From the NCBI RefSeq assembly GCF_024808255.1, contig NZ_JANTYS010000015.1:1-64000 (forward strand): 64,000 bases of DNA, written 5' to 3'. This document shows, in pieces, positions 7,477-16,075 of this stretch (positions are counted from its first letter, which is position 1; each line of letters begins with the position of its first letter). The notes under the pieces are model-generated. The model saw nothing but the letters and a program-made list of their open reading frames with translations, made no database searches and was not told the DNA's origin. The position numbers were made by a program, and so were the translations under genes. The DNA comes from Mucilaginibacter dorajii (lineage in GTDB: Bacteria > Bacteroidota > Bacteroidia > Sphingobacteriales > Sphingobacteriaceae).

Positions 7477-8693
7477 TTCTTACTATAGCAAAGTATATAT
7501 TTTTTTACGGTTTTGGCTAACGCCTCTAACGTTGAATTATCACTGGCGGTTGTAATATCATGTACATGACCATCCTTCATCAATATACCTATGTTGCCAT
7601 CGCCGGCGGTGTAGGCATTGTTACGGATGGATGTTGTAAAAACAAAGTACGCGGCGTCCTGCTCGGTTACCCCATATTTTTGCATAGCCTTTTTAGTAAG
7701 CGAATCTACAAAGGCTTTATCAGCCGGCTTATTGCTGATATCCACATGGTACAATTTACGCTGCACCAGGTTTTGTGACAGGGTTGAAAGGATAAAATCA
7801 GGATGACCGGCCCAAACCTTTACCGAGGCCATAATATCCGTATCATCAAGCCCGGCAAATGTTTCCAGGTGGTGGTCTTCATTCATAAACACATCCCTGC
7901 TGATGCTTCCTTTTATAAAATGCTTCAGCGCCGGGGTACCAAACAGGTCTTCGCCTTTTAGGGTAAGCTCACGGCAGCGTTTAAATATTTTAACCAGCAA
8001 CTCCTCGCCGGCAATAACGGTTTTATGCAGGTAAACCTGCCAGTACATCAGTCTGCGGGCTATCAGGAATTTTTCTATCGAGTAAATGCCTTTGGCTTCA
8101 ACTACAATATGATCGTCCTTTACATTCAGCATTTTAATGATCCTATCAGAACTGATCACCCCTTCAGATACACCGGTAAAATAGCTGTCGCGGTTAAGGT
8201 AGTCAAGCCTATCCATATCTAACTGGCTTGATACCAGCTGGTGTAAAAACTTGCGGGAATAGGTGCCATTAAAAATGCTGATAGCCATGGTAAGCTTTCC
8301 ATCAAACTGCTCATTCAGCTTTTTCATGAGCATACTTGAAATATCTTCGTGATTGATGCCTTCAATAATGGAACGCTCCAACGCATGCGAAAACGGGCCA
8401 TGCCCAATATCATGTAAAAGGATGGCAATGGTTACCGCTTCCTCTTCGTCATCGCTTATGTGGAGCCCTTTATTACGCAGTGTTTCAATGGCCATATCCA
8501 TGAGGTGCATGGCACCAAGGGCATGATGAAAACGGGTGTGCAATGCGCCAGGATAAACCAGGTGTGTCATCCCCAGTTGTTTGATGTACCTTAACCGTTG
8601 AAAATAAGGATGCTCTATCAGGTCAAATATCAGCTCGGTTGGGATGCTGATAAAGCCATGAACCGGGTCGTTTATAATTTTCTTTTTGTTCAA
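7458..8693 (-). CDS. HD-domain phosphohydrolase (dNTPase/SAMHD1-like)
   Basis: A metal-dependent HD-superfamily phosphohydrolase. The sequence shows HTRFHHALG, then the HD pair in LLHDIGHGPFSHALE, and a downstream DRLDYLNRDSYFTG motif typical of dGTPase-related proteins. The substrate is not evident; nucleotides are likely by family. The open frame extends to a TTG at 8711, but no ATG exists near the N-terminus. I prefer the TTG at 8693, which gives NKKKIINDPVHGF after the start residue, matching my recollection of relatives and leaving a normal leader after the -7 box at 8722. It is upstream of lpxD on the same strand. Confidence 0.88.
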   Translation of the reverse strand: MNKKKIINDPVHGFISIPTELIFDLIEHPYFQRLRYIKQLGMTHLVYPGALHTRFHHALGAMHLMDMAIETLRNKGLHISDDEEEAVTIAILLHDIGHGPFSHALERSIIEGINHEDISSMLMKKLNEQFDGKLTMAISIFNGTYSRKFLHQLVSSQLDMDRLDYLNRDSYFTGVSEGVISSDRIIKMLNVKDDHIVVEAKGIYSIEKFLIARRLMYWQVYLHKTVIAGEELLVKIFKRCRELTLKGEDLFGTPALKHFIKGSISRDVFMNEDHHLETFAGLDDTDIMASVKVWAGHPDFILSTLSQNLVQRKLYHVDISNKPADKAFVDSLTKKAMQKYGVTEQDAAYFVFTTSIRNNAYTAGDGNIGILMKDGHVHDITTASDNSTLEALAKTVKKYILCYSKNLVSSS

Positions 8694-8721
8694 TGTGCTC
8701 AATAAGTGCAAAAATGTAAAA

Positions 8722-8729
8722 CAAAGGTA
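8722..8729 (-). promoter_or_regulatory. Candidate -7 box for the HD gene
   Basis: The complement reads TACCTTTG, a match to TAnnTTTG, about 29 nt upstream of the preferred TTG start. No TTTG was found at the expected -33 position, so support is partial. Confidence 0.45.
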
Positions 8730-8937
8730 AAATAAGCGACCGATGTTTGTTAAATTTTGTTAATACCTTTACTCAGTGACAACAAAAGCGTCCCTTTGGG
8801 GTTTAAGTTACGAAACCGAAACTTTAGCATTGGTTATTTTCCTCTTACAGTTTGCTGTTAAAGGATATTGCATTTTCTGCAATTCATGATCTCCGCCAAG
8901 GTTTCAACGTTTCCTGCAAATTTTAAATACAGATACT

Positions 8938-10491
8938 ATGCAAGATACCACCATTTTATGGGCTGATGACGAAATTGACCTGTTACGACCACATATACTT
9001 TTCTTAAGCGAAAAAGGCTACAAGGTTACCACTGTAACCAATGGCAACGATGCTGTTGATACTTTTAAAAGCGGCTATTTCGACCTGGTTTTCCTGGACG
9101 AGAACATGCCGGGCCTTACCGGTCTTGAAACCCTTCAGCAGATTAAAAACATCAATAACGATGTTCCTATTGTACTGATCACCAAAAACGAAGAAGAATA
9201 TTTGATGGAAGATGCCATCGGTTCAAAAATCGACGACTACCTCATTAAACCGGTACACCCAAAGCAAATATTGCTTACCATTAAGAAGCTTACTGAAAAC
9301 AAACGCCTGGTTACCGAAAAAACAACCATGGCCTACCAAATGGATTTCCGTACGCTGGGCATGACGCTTAACGATAACCTGAGCCACCAGGAATGGGTTG
9401 ATGTTTATAAAAAACTCATTTATTGGGAGCTGGAACTGGAGCAATTGGAAGACGCCGGCATGCATGAAATATTAACCATGCAAAAAGCCGAAGCCAACAC
9501 CCAGTTTTGCAAATTCATTGAGCGTAACTATTTAAACTGGATCAAAAATCCGGATATGGCACCTACTTCTTCGCCGCAATTATTTAAAAAGAAGGTATTC
9601 CCTAAGTTAGATGGTAAGGGTCCGTTGTTTTTTATATTGATAGATAACCTGCGTTATGATCAGTTCAAGATCATTAACCCTATTATATCCGAGTATTTCA
9701 GGCTGGAGGAAGAGGATACTTACTACAGTATTTTACCTACTGCTACCCAATACGCCCGTAACTCTATTTTTAGCGGCCTGATGCCTTTAGATATGGAAAG
9801 GCGCTACCCAACCATGTGGCAAAACGACGAGGATGAAGGCGGCAAAAACCTTTACGAATCGGAATTTGTTGCCGATCATTTAAAGCGTGTGCTACGCCGG
9901 GATTGCAAATACTCGTACCACAAAATATTGAACATTGACGAAGGCCGCGCATTGAACGAGTCGGTTAGTAACCTGATGAATAATGAGCTGAATGTGGTGG
10001 TTTATAACTTTGTGGATATGCTATCGCATGCCCGTACGGATATGCAAATGATCCGCGAGCTGGCAAGTGACGATGCCGCTTACCGTTCATTAACATTATC
10101 GTGGTTTGAGCATTCGCCTTTATTTGATTTGCTTAAATACCTGGCACAAAAACAGGTTAGGGTAGTGATCACTACAGACCACGGCACCATCCGCGTAAAA
10201 AACCCAAGCAAAATTGTGGGCGATAGGAACACCAACACCAACCTACGCTACAAACAAGGTAAAAACCTTAACTATAACGCCAAGGAGGTATTCCACATCC
10301 GTAACCCGCACGATGCTATGCTGCCTAAGCTGCACCTAAGTTCAAGCTTTGTGTTTGCCAAAGAGGATAGCTACTTTGTATACCCCAACAACTACAATCA
10401 CTTTGTGAATTTTTATAACGAAACCTTCCAGCACGGAGGAATCTCGTTAGAAGAAATGATCATCCCGATAGTAACTTACGGGCCGAAATAG
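8938..10491 (+). CDS. porX: PorX-type response regulator with PglZ domain
   Basis: A two-domain regulator of type IX secretion. Residues about 5-120 are a CheY-like receiver with phospho-acceptor Asp54 in VFLDENMPG and the Lys of LIKP. Residues about 210-515 are a PglZ/alkaline-phosphatase-like domain with FILIDNLRYD, TATQYARNSIFSG and TTDHGTIRVKNP carrying metal-binding residues. PorX in Porphyromonas gingivalis acts with PorY and SigP to control T9SS genes, and its PglZ domain is reported to be a phosphodiesterase. No kinase is adjacent. Two T9SS cargo proteins are encoded in this window (37.4 and 48.0 kb). Symbol assigned by domain architecture. Confidence 0.9.
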   Translation: MQDTTILWADDEIDLLRPHILFLSEKGYKVTTVTNGNDAVDTFKSGYFDLVFLDENMPGLTGLETLQQIKNINNDVPIVLITKNEEEYLMEDAIGSKIDDYLIKPVHPKQILLTIKKLTENKRLVTEKTTMAYQMDFRTLGMTLNDNLSHQEWVDVYKKLIYWELELEQLEDAGMHEILTMQKAEANTQFCKFIERNYLNWIKNPDMAPTSSPQLFKKKVFPKLDGKGPLFFILIDNLRYDQFKIINPIISEYFRLEEEDTYYSILPTATQYARNSIFSGLMPLDMERRYPTMWQNDEDEGGKNLYESEFVADHLKRVLRRDCKYSYHKILNIDEGRALNESVSNLMNNELNVVVYNFVDMLSHARTDMQMIRELASDDAAYRSLTLSWFEHSPLFDLLKYLAQKQVRVVITTDHGTIRVKNPSKIVGDRNTNTNLRYKQGKNLNYNAKEVFHIRNPHDAMLPKLHLSSSFVFAKEDSYFVYPNNYNHFVNFYNETFQHGGISLEEMIIPIVTYGPK

Positions 10492-10525
10492 CAGCCCCTC
10501 TAAATCTCCCCTGAAGGGGAGACTT
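10492..10525. repeat. R-family repeat arm after porX
   Basis: CAGCCCCTCTAAATCTCCCC followed by TGAAGGGGAGACTT, directly after the porX stop. It pairs with the inverted arm at 10613-10640 around the terminator, repeating the layout at 2214-2348. Confidence 0.65.
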
Positions 10526-10530
10526 TAAAA

Positions 10531-10569
10531 AACAAGAAGGCCAATCGCAAAACGATTGGCCTTCTTGTT
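10531..10569. terminator. Bidirectional terminator, porX / DUF4197
   Basis: A perfect 17-bp stem: the left arm at 10531-10547 contains AAGGCCAATCG and the right arm at 10553-10569 contains CGATTGGCCTT. It has a 5-nt loop with A-rich and T-rich flanks. It serves the convergent porX and DUF4197 genes. Confidence 0.85.
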
Positions 10570-10612
10570 TTTATGTAGATATTTTCGAAATTCTACAACG
10601 AGCAAATCAAAA

Positions 10613-10640
10613 AGCTCCCTCTTTAGGGGGCTGGGGGGCC
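10613..10640. repeat. R-family repeat arm, inverted partner
   Basis: AGCTCCCTCTTTAGGGGGCT plus a G-run, ending just outside the DUF4197 stop codon. Confidence 0.65.
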
Positions 10641-10644
10641 TCTG

Positions 10645-11382
10645 TTACTTCTTCATCTGCTTATCAGCAAAAGAGAAAACCTTTTGCAACAGTGGCGTAG
10701 TACGTGCGCCCAAATTCTGGCGGATGTTTAATTCTTCTTTGGCTATCTCGATAAATAAACCGTCGATGGCTTTTTGAGTTACGTAATCGGTAATATCCGG
10801 ATTGATCTTTGATACAAACGGTACTTTATTGTAGGCCTGGGCTGCGTCAGTATAGTATTTTGTAGCGCCTACCTTGTTTAAACTGGTTTGGATAACCGGC
10901 CTGAACTGACCAGACAATTGTAATGTAGTCGTTTTTTTAAAATATTGAGTAGCCGCGTCCTGGCTGCCTAACAAAATGTTGGTTACATCCTGCAAGGTCA
11001 TTTGCTTTATAGCACCAATAAATATGGGTTTTGCTTTTACAGCGGCATCTTCAGCGGCATGATTAAGCGAAGTGATCACATTATCGCAAAGACTGCCTAA
11101 GCCAATGCTTCTAAGCGTTCTCTCGGCTTTTTGCGCCTCTGGTGGAAACAGGATCTTAACCTCGGCATTTTTAAGGAAGCCATCAACTGCCGATAACTTA
11201 TCAGAGCTTTTGCCGGTACCTATTTCCAATGCCTGCTTTAGGCCATTACCAATTTCAAGCGTGGTTGGCGTTTTTTGCGCATCTGTGGCAGTTGCGGCTT
11301 TGGCTACCTGGTTTAATGTATCGCAGCTGGTTAGTGTTATAAATACCAACAAAGCTGTCAATGATAATATTCTTGCTTTCAT
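10645..11382 (-). CDS. DUF4197 family lipoprotein
   Basis: A conserved protein of unknown function, DUF4197 by overall pattern (GLKQALEIGT, a helical repeat-like body, DYVTQKAIDGLF near the C-terminus). The ATG at 11382 gives a lipoprotein signal with lipobox LTSC at about residues 17-20, so it is probably anchored in the envelope. The upstream extension to 11412 starts with TTG and is not needed. It is co-directional with the PiT gene, whose stop lies 41 nt upstream of this ATG. Confidence 0.85.
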   Translation of the reverse strand: MKARILSLTALLVFITLTSCDTLNQVAKAATATDAQKTPTTLEIGNGLKQALEIGTGKSSDKLSAVDGFLKNAEVKILFPPEAQKAERTLRSIGLGSLCDNVITSLNHAAEDAAVKAKPIFIGAIKQMTLQDVTNILLGSQDAATQYFKKTTTLQLSGQFRPVIQTSLNKVGATKYYTDAAQAYNKVPFVSKINPDITDYVTQKAIDGLFIEIAKEELNIRQNLGARTTPLLQKVFSFADKQMKK

Positions 11383-11423
11383 AGTGGCTAAAATTAGCAA
11401 AAATGGAATCAACTATCAGAAAA

Positions 11424-12434
11424 TTATCCCCATATTTTCAACAGTGCAAACACACCGGCGGCTATTAATGCCGAAATAGGAATAGTGATGATCCAGGCCC
11501 AAACCAGGTTAATGGTTACGCCCCAGCGCACGGCCGATACACGTTTGGTTAAACCAACACCAATAATTGAACCGGTTATAGTATGTGTAGTTGATACCGG
11601 GATACCAAAACGCTCAGTGATAAAAAGGGTTATCGCACCGGCTGTTTCGGCACTTACACCTTCTAATGGCGTTACCTTGGTAATTTTTGAGCCCATGGTT
11701 TTAACAATTTTCCAGCCACCACTCATGGTACCCGCCGCAATAGCAGTGTAGCAAGCTAATGGAATCCAGTCTGGCATTGGTGCGCCAGCGTGAATTACTT
11801 TTGCGGCTATCAGGGTTACATAAAGGATACCCATTACTTTTTGGGCATCGTTACCGCCGTGTGCAAAGCTTAAGGCTGCTGCAGATACCAATTGTAATCT
11901 TTTAAACCAACGCTCGGCAGTTGCAGGCCTGGCCTTTTTACAAATGTTTAATATTAAAATGGTTACAAGGTAGGCTATAACCAAACCTATAAAAGGCGCT
12001 AATACGATGTAAGCTATAATGGTAAGCACGTATTGCATTTCAATGGCATGTAAGGCATTTGCACCCATGTAGATGGCATTAGTCATACCTGCACCTGCAA
12101 AACCACCTATAAGCGTGTGCGACGAGCTTGAAGGGATCCCAAACCACCAGGTAATTAAGTTCCAGCTGATGGCTGCTACCAAACCGGCCAATATAACATG
12201 CAACGTAACGTAGTGCTCCAATACAATTTTTGAAACGGTATTGGCAACTTTATGGTCCTTTATAAAGAAGTAAGCGGCAAAGTTAAATATGGCTGCCATT
12301 AAAACAGCCTGGAAAGGCGTTAGTACTTTTGTTGATACAATGGTTGCAATAGAGTTTGCAGCATCATGAAAACCGTTGGTATAATCAAATATCAGCGCAA
12401 GTAAAACAATAACAACAAGTAGGGAGGTAACCAT
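11424..12434 (-). CDS. Inorganic phosphate transporter, PiT family
   Basis: Cation-coupled low-affinity phosphate permease of the inner membrane. The two PiT signatures are present: an N-terminal GFHDAANSIAT-type motif (about 21-31) and a C-terminal half with SFAHGGNDAQKVMG and TTHTITGSIIGVG. About 9-10 hydrophobic helices are visible. Length (336 aa) is at the short end of the family. The upstream neighbour is a DUF47 protein, the usual PiT partner, with only about 20 nt between them. Confidence 0.94.
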   Translation of the reverse strand: MVTSLLVVIVLLALIFDYTNGFHDAANSIATIVSTKVLTPFQAVLMAAIFNFAAYFFIKDHKVANTVSKIVLEHYVTLHVILAGLVAAISWNLITWWFGIPSSSSHTLIGGFAGAGMTNAIYMGANALHAIEMQYVLTIIAYIVLAPFIGLVIAYLVTILILNICKKARPATAERWFKRLQLVSAAALSFAHGGNDAQKVMGILYVTLIAAKVIHAGAPMPDWIPLACYTAIAAGTMSGGWKIVKTMGSKITKVTPLEGVSAETAGAITLFITERFGIPVSTTHTITGSIIGVGLTKRVSAVRWGVTINLVWAWIITIPISALIAAGVFALLKIWG

Positions 12435-12454
12435 TTAGTGATGATTAGGTGTGC

Positions 12455-13105
12455 TTAGGCGTTTTTAACTAATATTGATTCCATTACATTAGCCGCGTCT
12501 TCGCACATATCTGTAGCAGTTTCTAAAGCAGCAAGTATCTCTTTATATTTTATCAGGCGGATGGCATCTTTCTCATACAGGAACAAATCGGCAACTGCAC
12601 GGTCAAATACGTAATCGGCCTGGTTTTCCACGCTGTTGATCCTGATACATGAGTCTGCAATGTTACGTACGTTGCGCAGGTCTTTCAACTCGCGTACCGC
12701 TTTTTCCAGGTCGATGCTGGCCTGTAGGATCAGGTCAGATAATTTGCGGATGTGCTCATTAAAATCATCAATCTTATACAAGCTCATACGGTTTGCAGCG
12801 CCCTGTATATAATCGGCAACATCATCAATAGCAGTTGCTAATGCGTGAATGTCTTCGCGGTCGAAAGGAGTAATAAAGTTTTTACCCAATTCCAGGTAAA
12901 TCTGGTGGGTAAGCTCGTCTCCTTTATTTTCCAGCTTATCAATCTGTTTAAACAGTTCCTCGCGGGTAGCCTCGTTATTGGAGTTAACCGCCTCAACCAA
13001 TACAGTACCCATGGTTACTACATTGCTTGCTGCCTGTTCAAATAAAGGAAAAAATATTTTTTTGTCCTTAGGTACAAAATATTGAAAAATGCTGTTTAAT
13101 GACAT
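12455..13105 (-). CDS. DUF47 (PhoU-like) PiT accessory protein
   Basis: An all-helical PhoU-like protein (216 aa) of the DUF47 group, commonly encoded next to PiT permeases and thought to regulate them. Recognisable parts are KLENKGDELTHQIYLELGK and FDREDIHALATAIDDVADY (about 70-95), where acidic residues bind metal in PhoU relatives, and the closing ATDMCEDAANVMESI. It is followed by the PiT gene and preceded at 47 nt by a histidine kinase, so a phosphate-related unit is likely. Confidence 0.93.
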   Translation of the reverse strand: MSLNSIFQYFVPKDKKIFFPLFEQAASNVVTMGTVLVEAVNSNNEATREELFKQIDKLENKGDELTHQIYLELGKNFITPFDREDIHALATAIDDVADYIQGAANRMSLYKIDDFNEHIRKLSDLILQASIDLEKAVRELKDLRNVRNIADSCIRINSVENQADYVFDRAVADLFLYEKDAIRLIKYKEILAALETATDMCEDAANVMESILVKNA

Positions 13106-13152
13106 GTTGCTTAAAATTGGTGTAAAGGTACGGTTGCTATGTTAAATTAATG

Positions 13153-14217
13153 TTAACTTTTTAACACTGGTATATGGGGGAAAGGTAAATTTTGTTTTGC
13201 TCTTTGCAAAGTAAATCCGAAAGTTGATCCCAATCCTTCTGTACTGCGCACGTTAATCGTTTGCTGATGCGCTTCAATAATATGTTTTACAATAGCCAAC
13301 CCCAAACCCGAGCCGCCAATCTGCCTCGACCGGCTGCTATCTGTACGGTAAAAACGTTCAAACAAACGCGGCAGGAATTTTTCTTCGATGCCTATGCCAT
13401 CGTCGGTAACTTCAACCAAAACCTGGTCGTCAAGTACAAATAAGCTCAATGAGGTACTGCCTTCTTCTTTGCCGTACTTAAATGAATTATCTATCAGGTT
13501 AACCAACACCTGGCGTATTTTTTCCCTATCGGCATAAACCACAATACTTTCATCATATTTCTGCTTGAATATCAGCTTGATCTTATATTGCTTGCCTTTA
13601 ATCTCCAGCGATTCAAATACTTCTTTGATTAGATCGTTGATCTTAAATTTGGTGTAATTGATGGGAATTTCGCCCGATTCTAATTTGGAGATCTCATCCA
13701 GGTCTTTAATCAGGTAGCTTAGCCGGTCAACGTTTTTTGAAGCTTTTTCTAAAAACTGTTTGGCCATTTCGCGGTCCTCAAAGTCATCATCCTGCAAGGC
13801 CTCAATATAACCTTGTATAGCGAAAAGTGGTGTTTTAAACTCGTGCGAAATGTTGGATAAAAAATCCCTGCGAAATTTTTCCTGCTTGCGCAGATCGTCT
13901 ATCTCCGATTTTTTTTGCTTAGCCCATTCCTTTACTTCCTGCTCCACATCGTCGATAGGATTGGCGCTCACATGCTCGCCAAGGGCATCACGCAAATCAC
14001 GACCTAACTTCAAGTTATGGATTAATTTATAAATGAGTTTTATGCGCGAGTAAATGTACTTTTCAATAAGGTAATAAAACACGAAGTAGCTTACCGCAAG
14101 CGTTGCCGTAAACGTGATCATTACATCGTACCATTTATGCTGAAAATAAAAATTTACTGCCGATAGGGTTACAGCTACGCCCAAAGCAGTGGTTAAAACC
14201 AAAACACGCAAATTCAT
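13153..14217 (-). CDS. Sensor histidine kinase, PhoR-like
   Basis: A membrane-bound sensor kinase (354 aa). Two N-terminal transmembrane helices (about 5-22 and 32-52) enclose almost no periplasmic loop. A coiled linker follows, then a HisKA H-box SNISHEFKTPL with His125 and a HATPase domain with N box DNSFKYG, DDGIGI and GGSGLGLAIVKH. The short periplasmic part suggests sensing through the membrane or partner proteins. No response regulator is adjacent. It lies 10 nt after the methyltransferase gene and 47 nt before DUF47/PiT. A PhoR-like role with the phosphate genes is inference. Confidence 0.92.
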   Translation of the reverse strand: MNLRVLVLTTALGVAVTLSAVNFYFQHKWYDVMITFTATLAVSYFVFYYLIEKYIYSRIKLIYKLIHNLKLGRDLRDALGEHVSANPIDDVEQEVKEWAKQKKSEIDDLRKQEKFRRDFLSNISHEFKTPLFAIQGYIEALQDDDFEDREMAKQFLEKASKNVDRLSYLIKDLDEISKLESGEIPINYTKFKINDLIKEVFESLEIKGKQYKIKLIFKQKYDESIVVYADREKIRQVLVNLIDNSFKYGKEEGSTSLSLFVLDDQVLVEVTDDGIGIEEKFLPRLFERFYRTDSSRSRQIGGSGLGLAIVKHIIEAHQQTINVRSTEGLGSTFGFTLQRAKQNLPFPHIPVLKS

Positions 14218-14227
14218 AATCGTAAAG

Positions 14228-14926
14228 CTACGATTTATAGATCACTAAAGTCCATCGGAAAGGCCAGTTCCATGTTAATTTAAAGTTATCAATTTGTGCT
14301 TTTTTCAACAAGGTTAACAACTCGTCCCTTTTGAAGCTTCGCTTTACCGATAAAGGCCCATCAACCCGCACCATTTTATTACGGGTTAACACATGGGTGA
14401 TAACAATAACAGCATAATACAATACCCAGTGCCGGTGCAAATCGGTAATGATGATTCCTTTACGCGCTTTGCCGTACATATTTTGAATGAGCTTTACCCA
14501 TTGCTCATCATCAAAATGATGGGTAAACAAACTGCTGATAATAATGTCGTGTTCATCAATCCTATCAACTTCATTAATCACATCGGCCTGTACATAGCTG
14601 ATGTTGTCAAAATCTTGCGATGCTTCCCGGGCAAAGTTAACGGCGGCGGGCGCCGCATCAACCCCTGTTAATGTTAGCTGCATTTGGTTTTGAGTACCCC
14701 ATTTAGCTATCGCAATCAGTGAATCGCCACCGCCGCAACCCCAATCGCTAACGGCGTAACCGCTTTTTACCGGGAATTTTTTAAGATCGTTAATAAGATT
14801 TTTGTGACCGCCAAACCAGGAATTTACTTTGCCAAGGCCTTCCAACACGGGGGCTATCTCGGCATCGGACAGGGTAAAATCGTCCATGATCTCGGCGTCG
14901 AAAACGCGGGTAGTTAAATTCGGCAT
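14228..14926 (-). CDS. SAM-dependent methyltransferase (polyketide cluster)
   Basis: A class I methyltransferase: the glycine-rich SAM loop is VSDWGCGGGDSL (about 60-71), followed by the acidic LTGVDAAPAA and motif II-like YVQADVINE. The C-terminal part is hydrophobic (YYAVIVITHVLTR), suggesting a lipid substrate. The ATG at 14926 is preferred to a TTG at 14944 that directly abuts the upstream stop codon. The operon order is type III PKS, FAD oxidoreductase, methyltransferase. This parallels the known Streptomyces griseus srsA-srsC-srsB set, where a methyltransferase makes alkylresorcinol methyl ethers; the same reaction here is inference. Confidence 0.88.
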   Translation of the reverse strand: MPNLTTRVFDAEIMDDFTLSDAEIAPVLEGLGKVNSWFGGHKNLINDLKKFPVKSGYAVSDWGCGGGDSLIAIAKWGTQNQMQLTLTGVDAAPAAVNFAREASQDFDNISYVQADVINEVDRIDEHDIIISSLFTHHFDDEQWVKLIQNMYGKARKGIIITDLHRHWVLYYAVIVITHVLTRNKMVRVDGPLSVKRSFKRDELLTLLKKAQIDNFKLTWNWPFRWTLVIYKS

Positions 14927-14944
14927 GTTTACAATACGCCCCAA

Positions 14945-16069
14945 TCAGGCAAAAGGTTTGCCATGCGTTTTACTAATTAAATATCGGGATACCGGCGGCA
15001 GACCATTTAACAGGTGCAGGGTAAGCGCTGTTGTATTGTTATTGCCAAACAGGCGCTGCAATTGCCGGCCTACCCATAGGCGCTGGGCAAATTGCTGGTT
15101 CCAGCTTTGAGTATAATCGGCTTCGAGGTTAGCCCGGTTACCTGCCGTAAAATTACCCGGCTTGTAATGACTGACGATTTTTTCTGAAAGAATTTTGGCC
15201 GAGTGGATTGCCATAGTCATACCATTACCGCAAAGCGGGGCTATCATGCCGGCGGTATCACCACTCATAAAAATATGGTTATCAACCGGGGCCTTCTTTT
15301 CAAAGGAGATCTCGTTGATCACTTCCGGCTTATCAAGCAAAAATTCGGCATTGGCGAAAATATCGTTGAGGTAAGGATTTTTGCGGATGATATTCTCCTC
15401 CAAACTTTGCAAGCTGCCAAACTTGCGCAGGTCATCCCGATGGGCCATGTAGCACATGCAATACCTGTCGCCATCGGTTTTGCTTACGCCGCAATAGCCA
15501 TCTTTGTAATTATTAAGCTGAATGAGATCGGTAGGAAAATCCATCCGCACATGAAACTTTACCGCCAGGTAAGGGCTGCGCTTGTAAAAGAAGGGACGTT
15601 TTAATTTTTGATCGAGGTTGGATCGCTTACCAAAAGAACCAATAACCAGCGGCGCGGTTAAAACTTCGGTGGGTGTTGCTACCTCAAAATGATCGGCCAC
15701 AAAACGAATATCCTCTACCCGGGTACCGGTCATAAAGTTTACACCTTCAGTTTTAGCTTTATGATACAGGAAATTATCAAAGGTATAACGGCTTAAGCCG
15801 AAACCGCCCAGATCGAGCTTTTGGGTAAATTTGGTACCCGAAGCTGCTGTAACTTCTACCCGGTTAATGCGGGCAACGTTAAGATGCTCTAAATCGATAT
15901 CTAATGTACTGAGAAAAGGGATAACCTCATTGCTGATGTATTCGCCGCATACCCGGTGCATGGGGTATGTTTTTTTTTCGATGAGGGTTACCTGAAGTCC
16001 GGCCCGGTTGAGTAATATGGCATTGAATAATCCTGCAAGGCCGCCGCCAACTATAATTACATCGCTCAT
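14945..16069 (-). CDS. FAD-dependent oxidoreductase (geranylgeranyl-reductase/PHBH-like)
   Basis: A flavoprotein of the PHBH/geranylgeranyl reductase superfamily. The N-terminal Rossmann motif is VGGGLAGLFNAILL (about 7-20), with RVCGEYIS in the position typical of this group, and the second FAD motif is SGDTAGMIAPLCGNGM. It could hydroxylate a phenolic lipid, as SrsC does, or reduce an isoprenoid chain; the sequence alone does not decide. It sits 6 nt after the type III PKS gene and directly before the methyltransferase. Confidence 0.88.
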   Translation of the reverse strand: MSDVIIVGGGLAGLFNAILLNRAGLQVTLIEKKTYPMHRVCGEYISNEVIPFLSTLDIDLEHLNVARINRVEVTAASGTKFTQKLDLGGFGLSRYTFDNFLYHKAKTEGVNFMTGTRVEDIRFVADHFEVATPTEVLTAPLVIGSFGKRSNLDQKLKRPFFYKRSPYLAVKFHVRMDFPTDLIQLNNYKDGYCGVSKTDGDRYCMCYMAHRDDLRKFGSLQSLEENIIRKNPYLNDIFANAEFLLDKPEVINEISFEKKAPVDNHIFMSGDTAGMIAPLCGNGMTMAIHSAKILSEKIVSHYKPGNFTAGNRANLEADYTQSWNQQFAQRLWVGRQLQRLFGNNNTTALTLHLLNGLPPVSRYLISKTHGKPFA

Positions 16070-16075
16070 TTCAGA

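Noticed and set aside
13153..14217. Histidine kinase as PorY, the partner of PorX
   Set aside because: It is 2.7 kb away across other genes and sits in a PiT/DUF47 context; nothing in the sequence links it to PorX.
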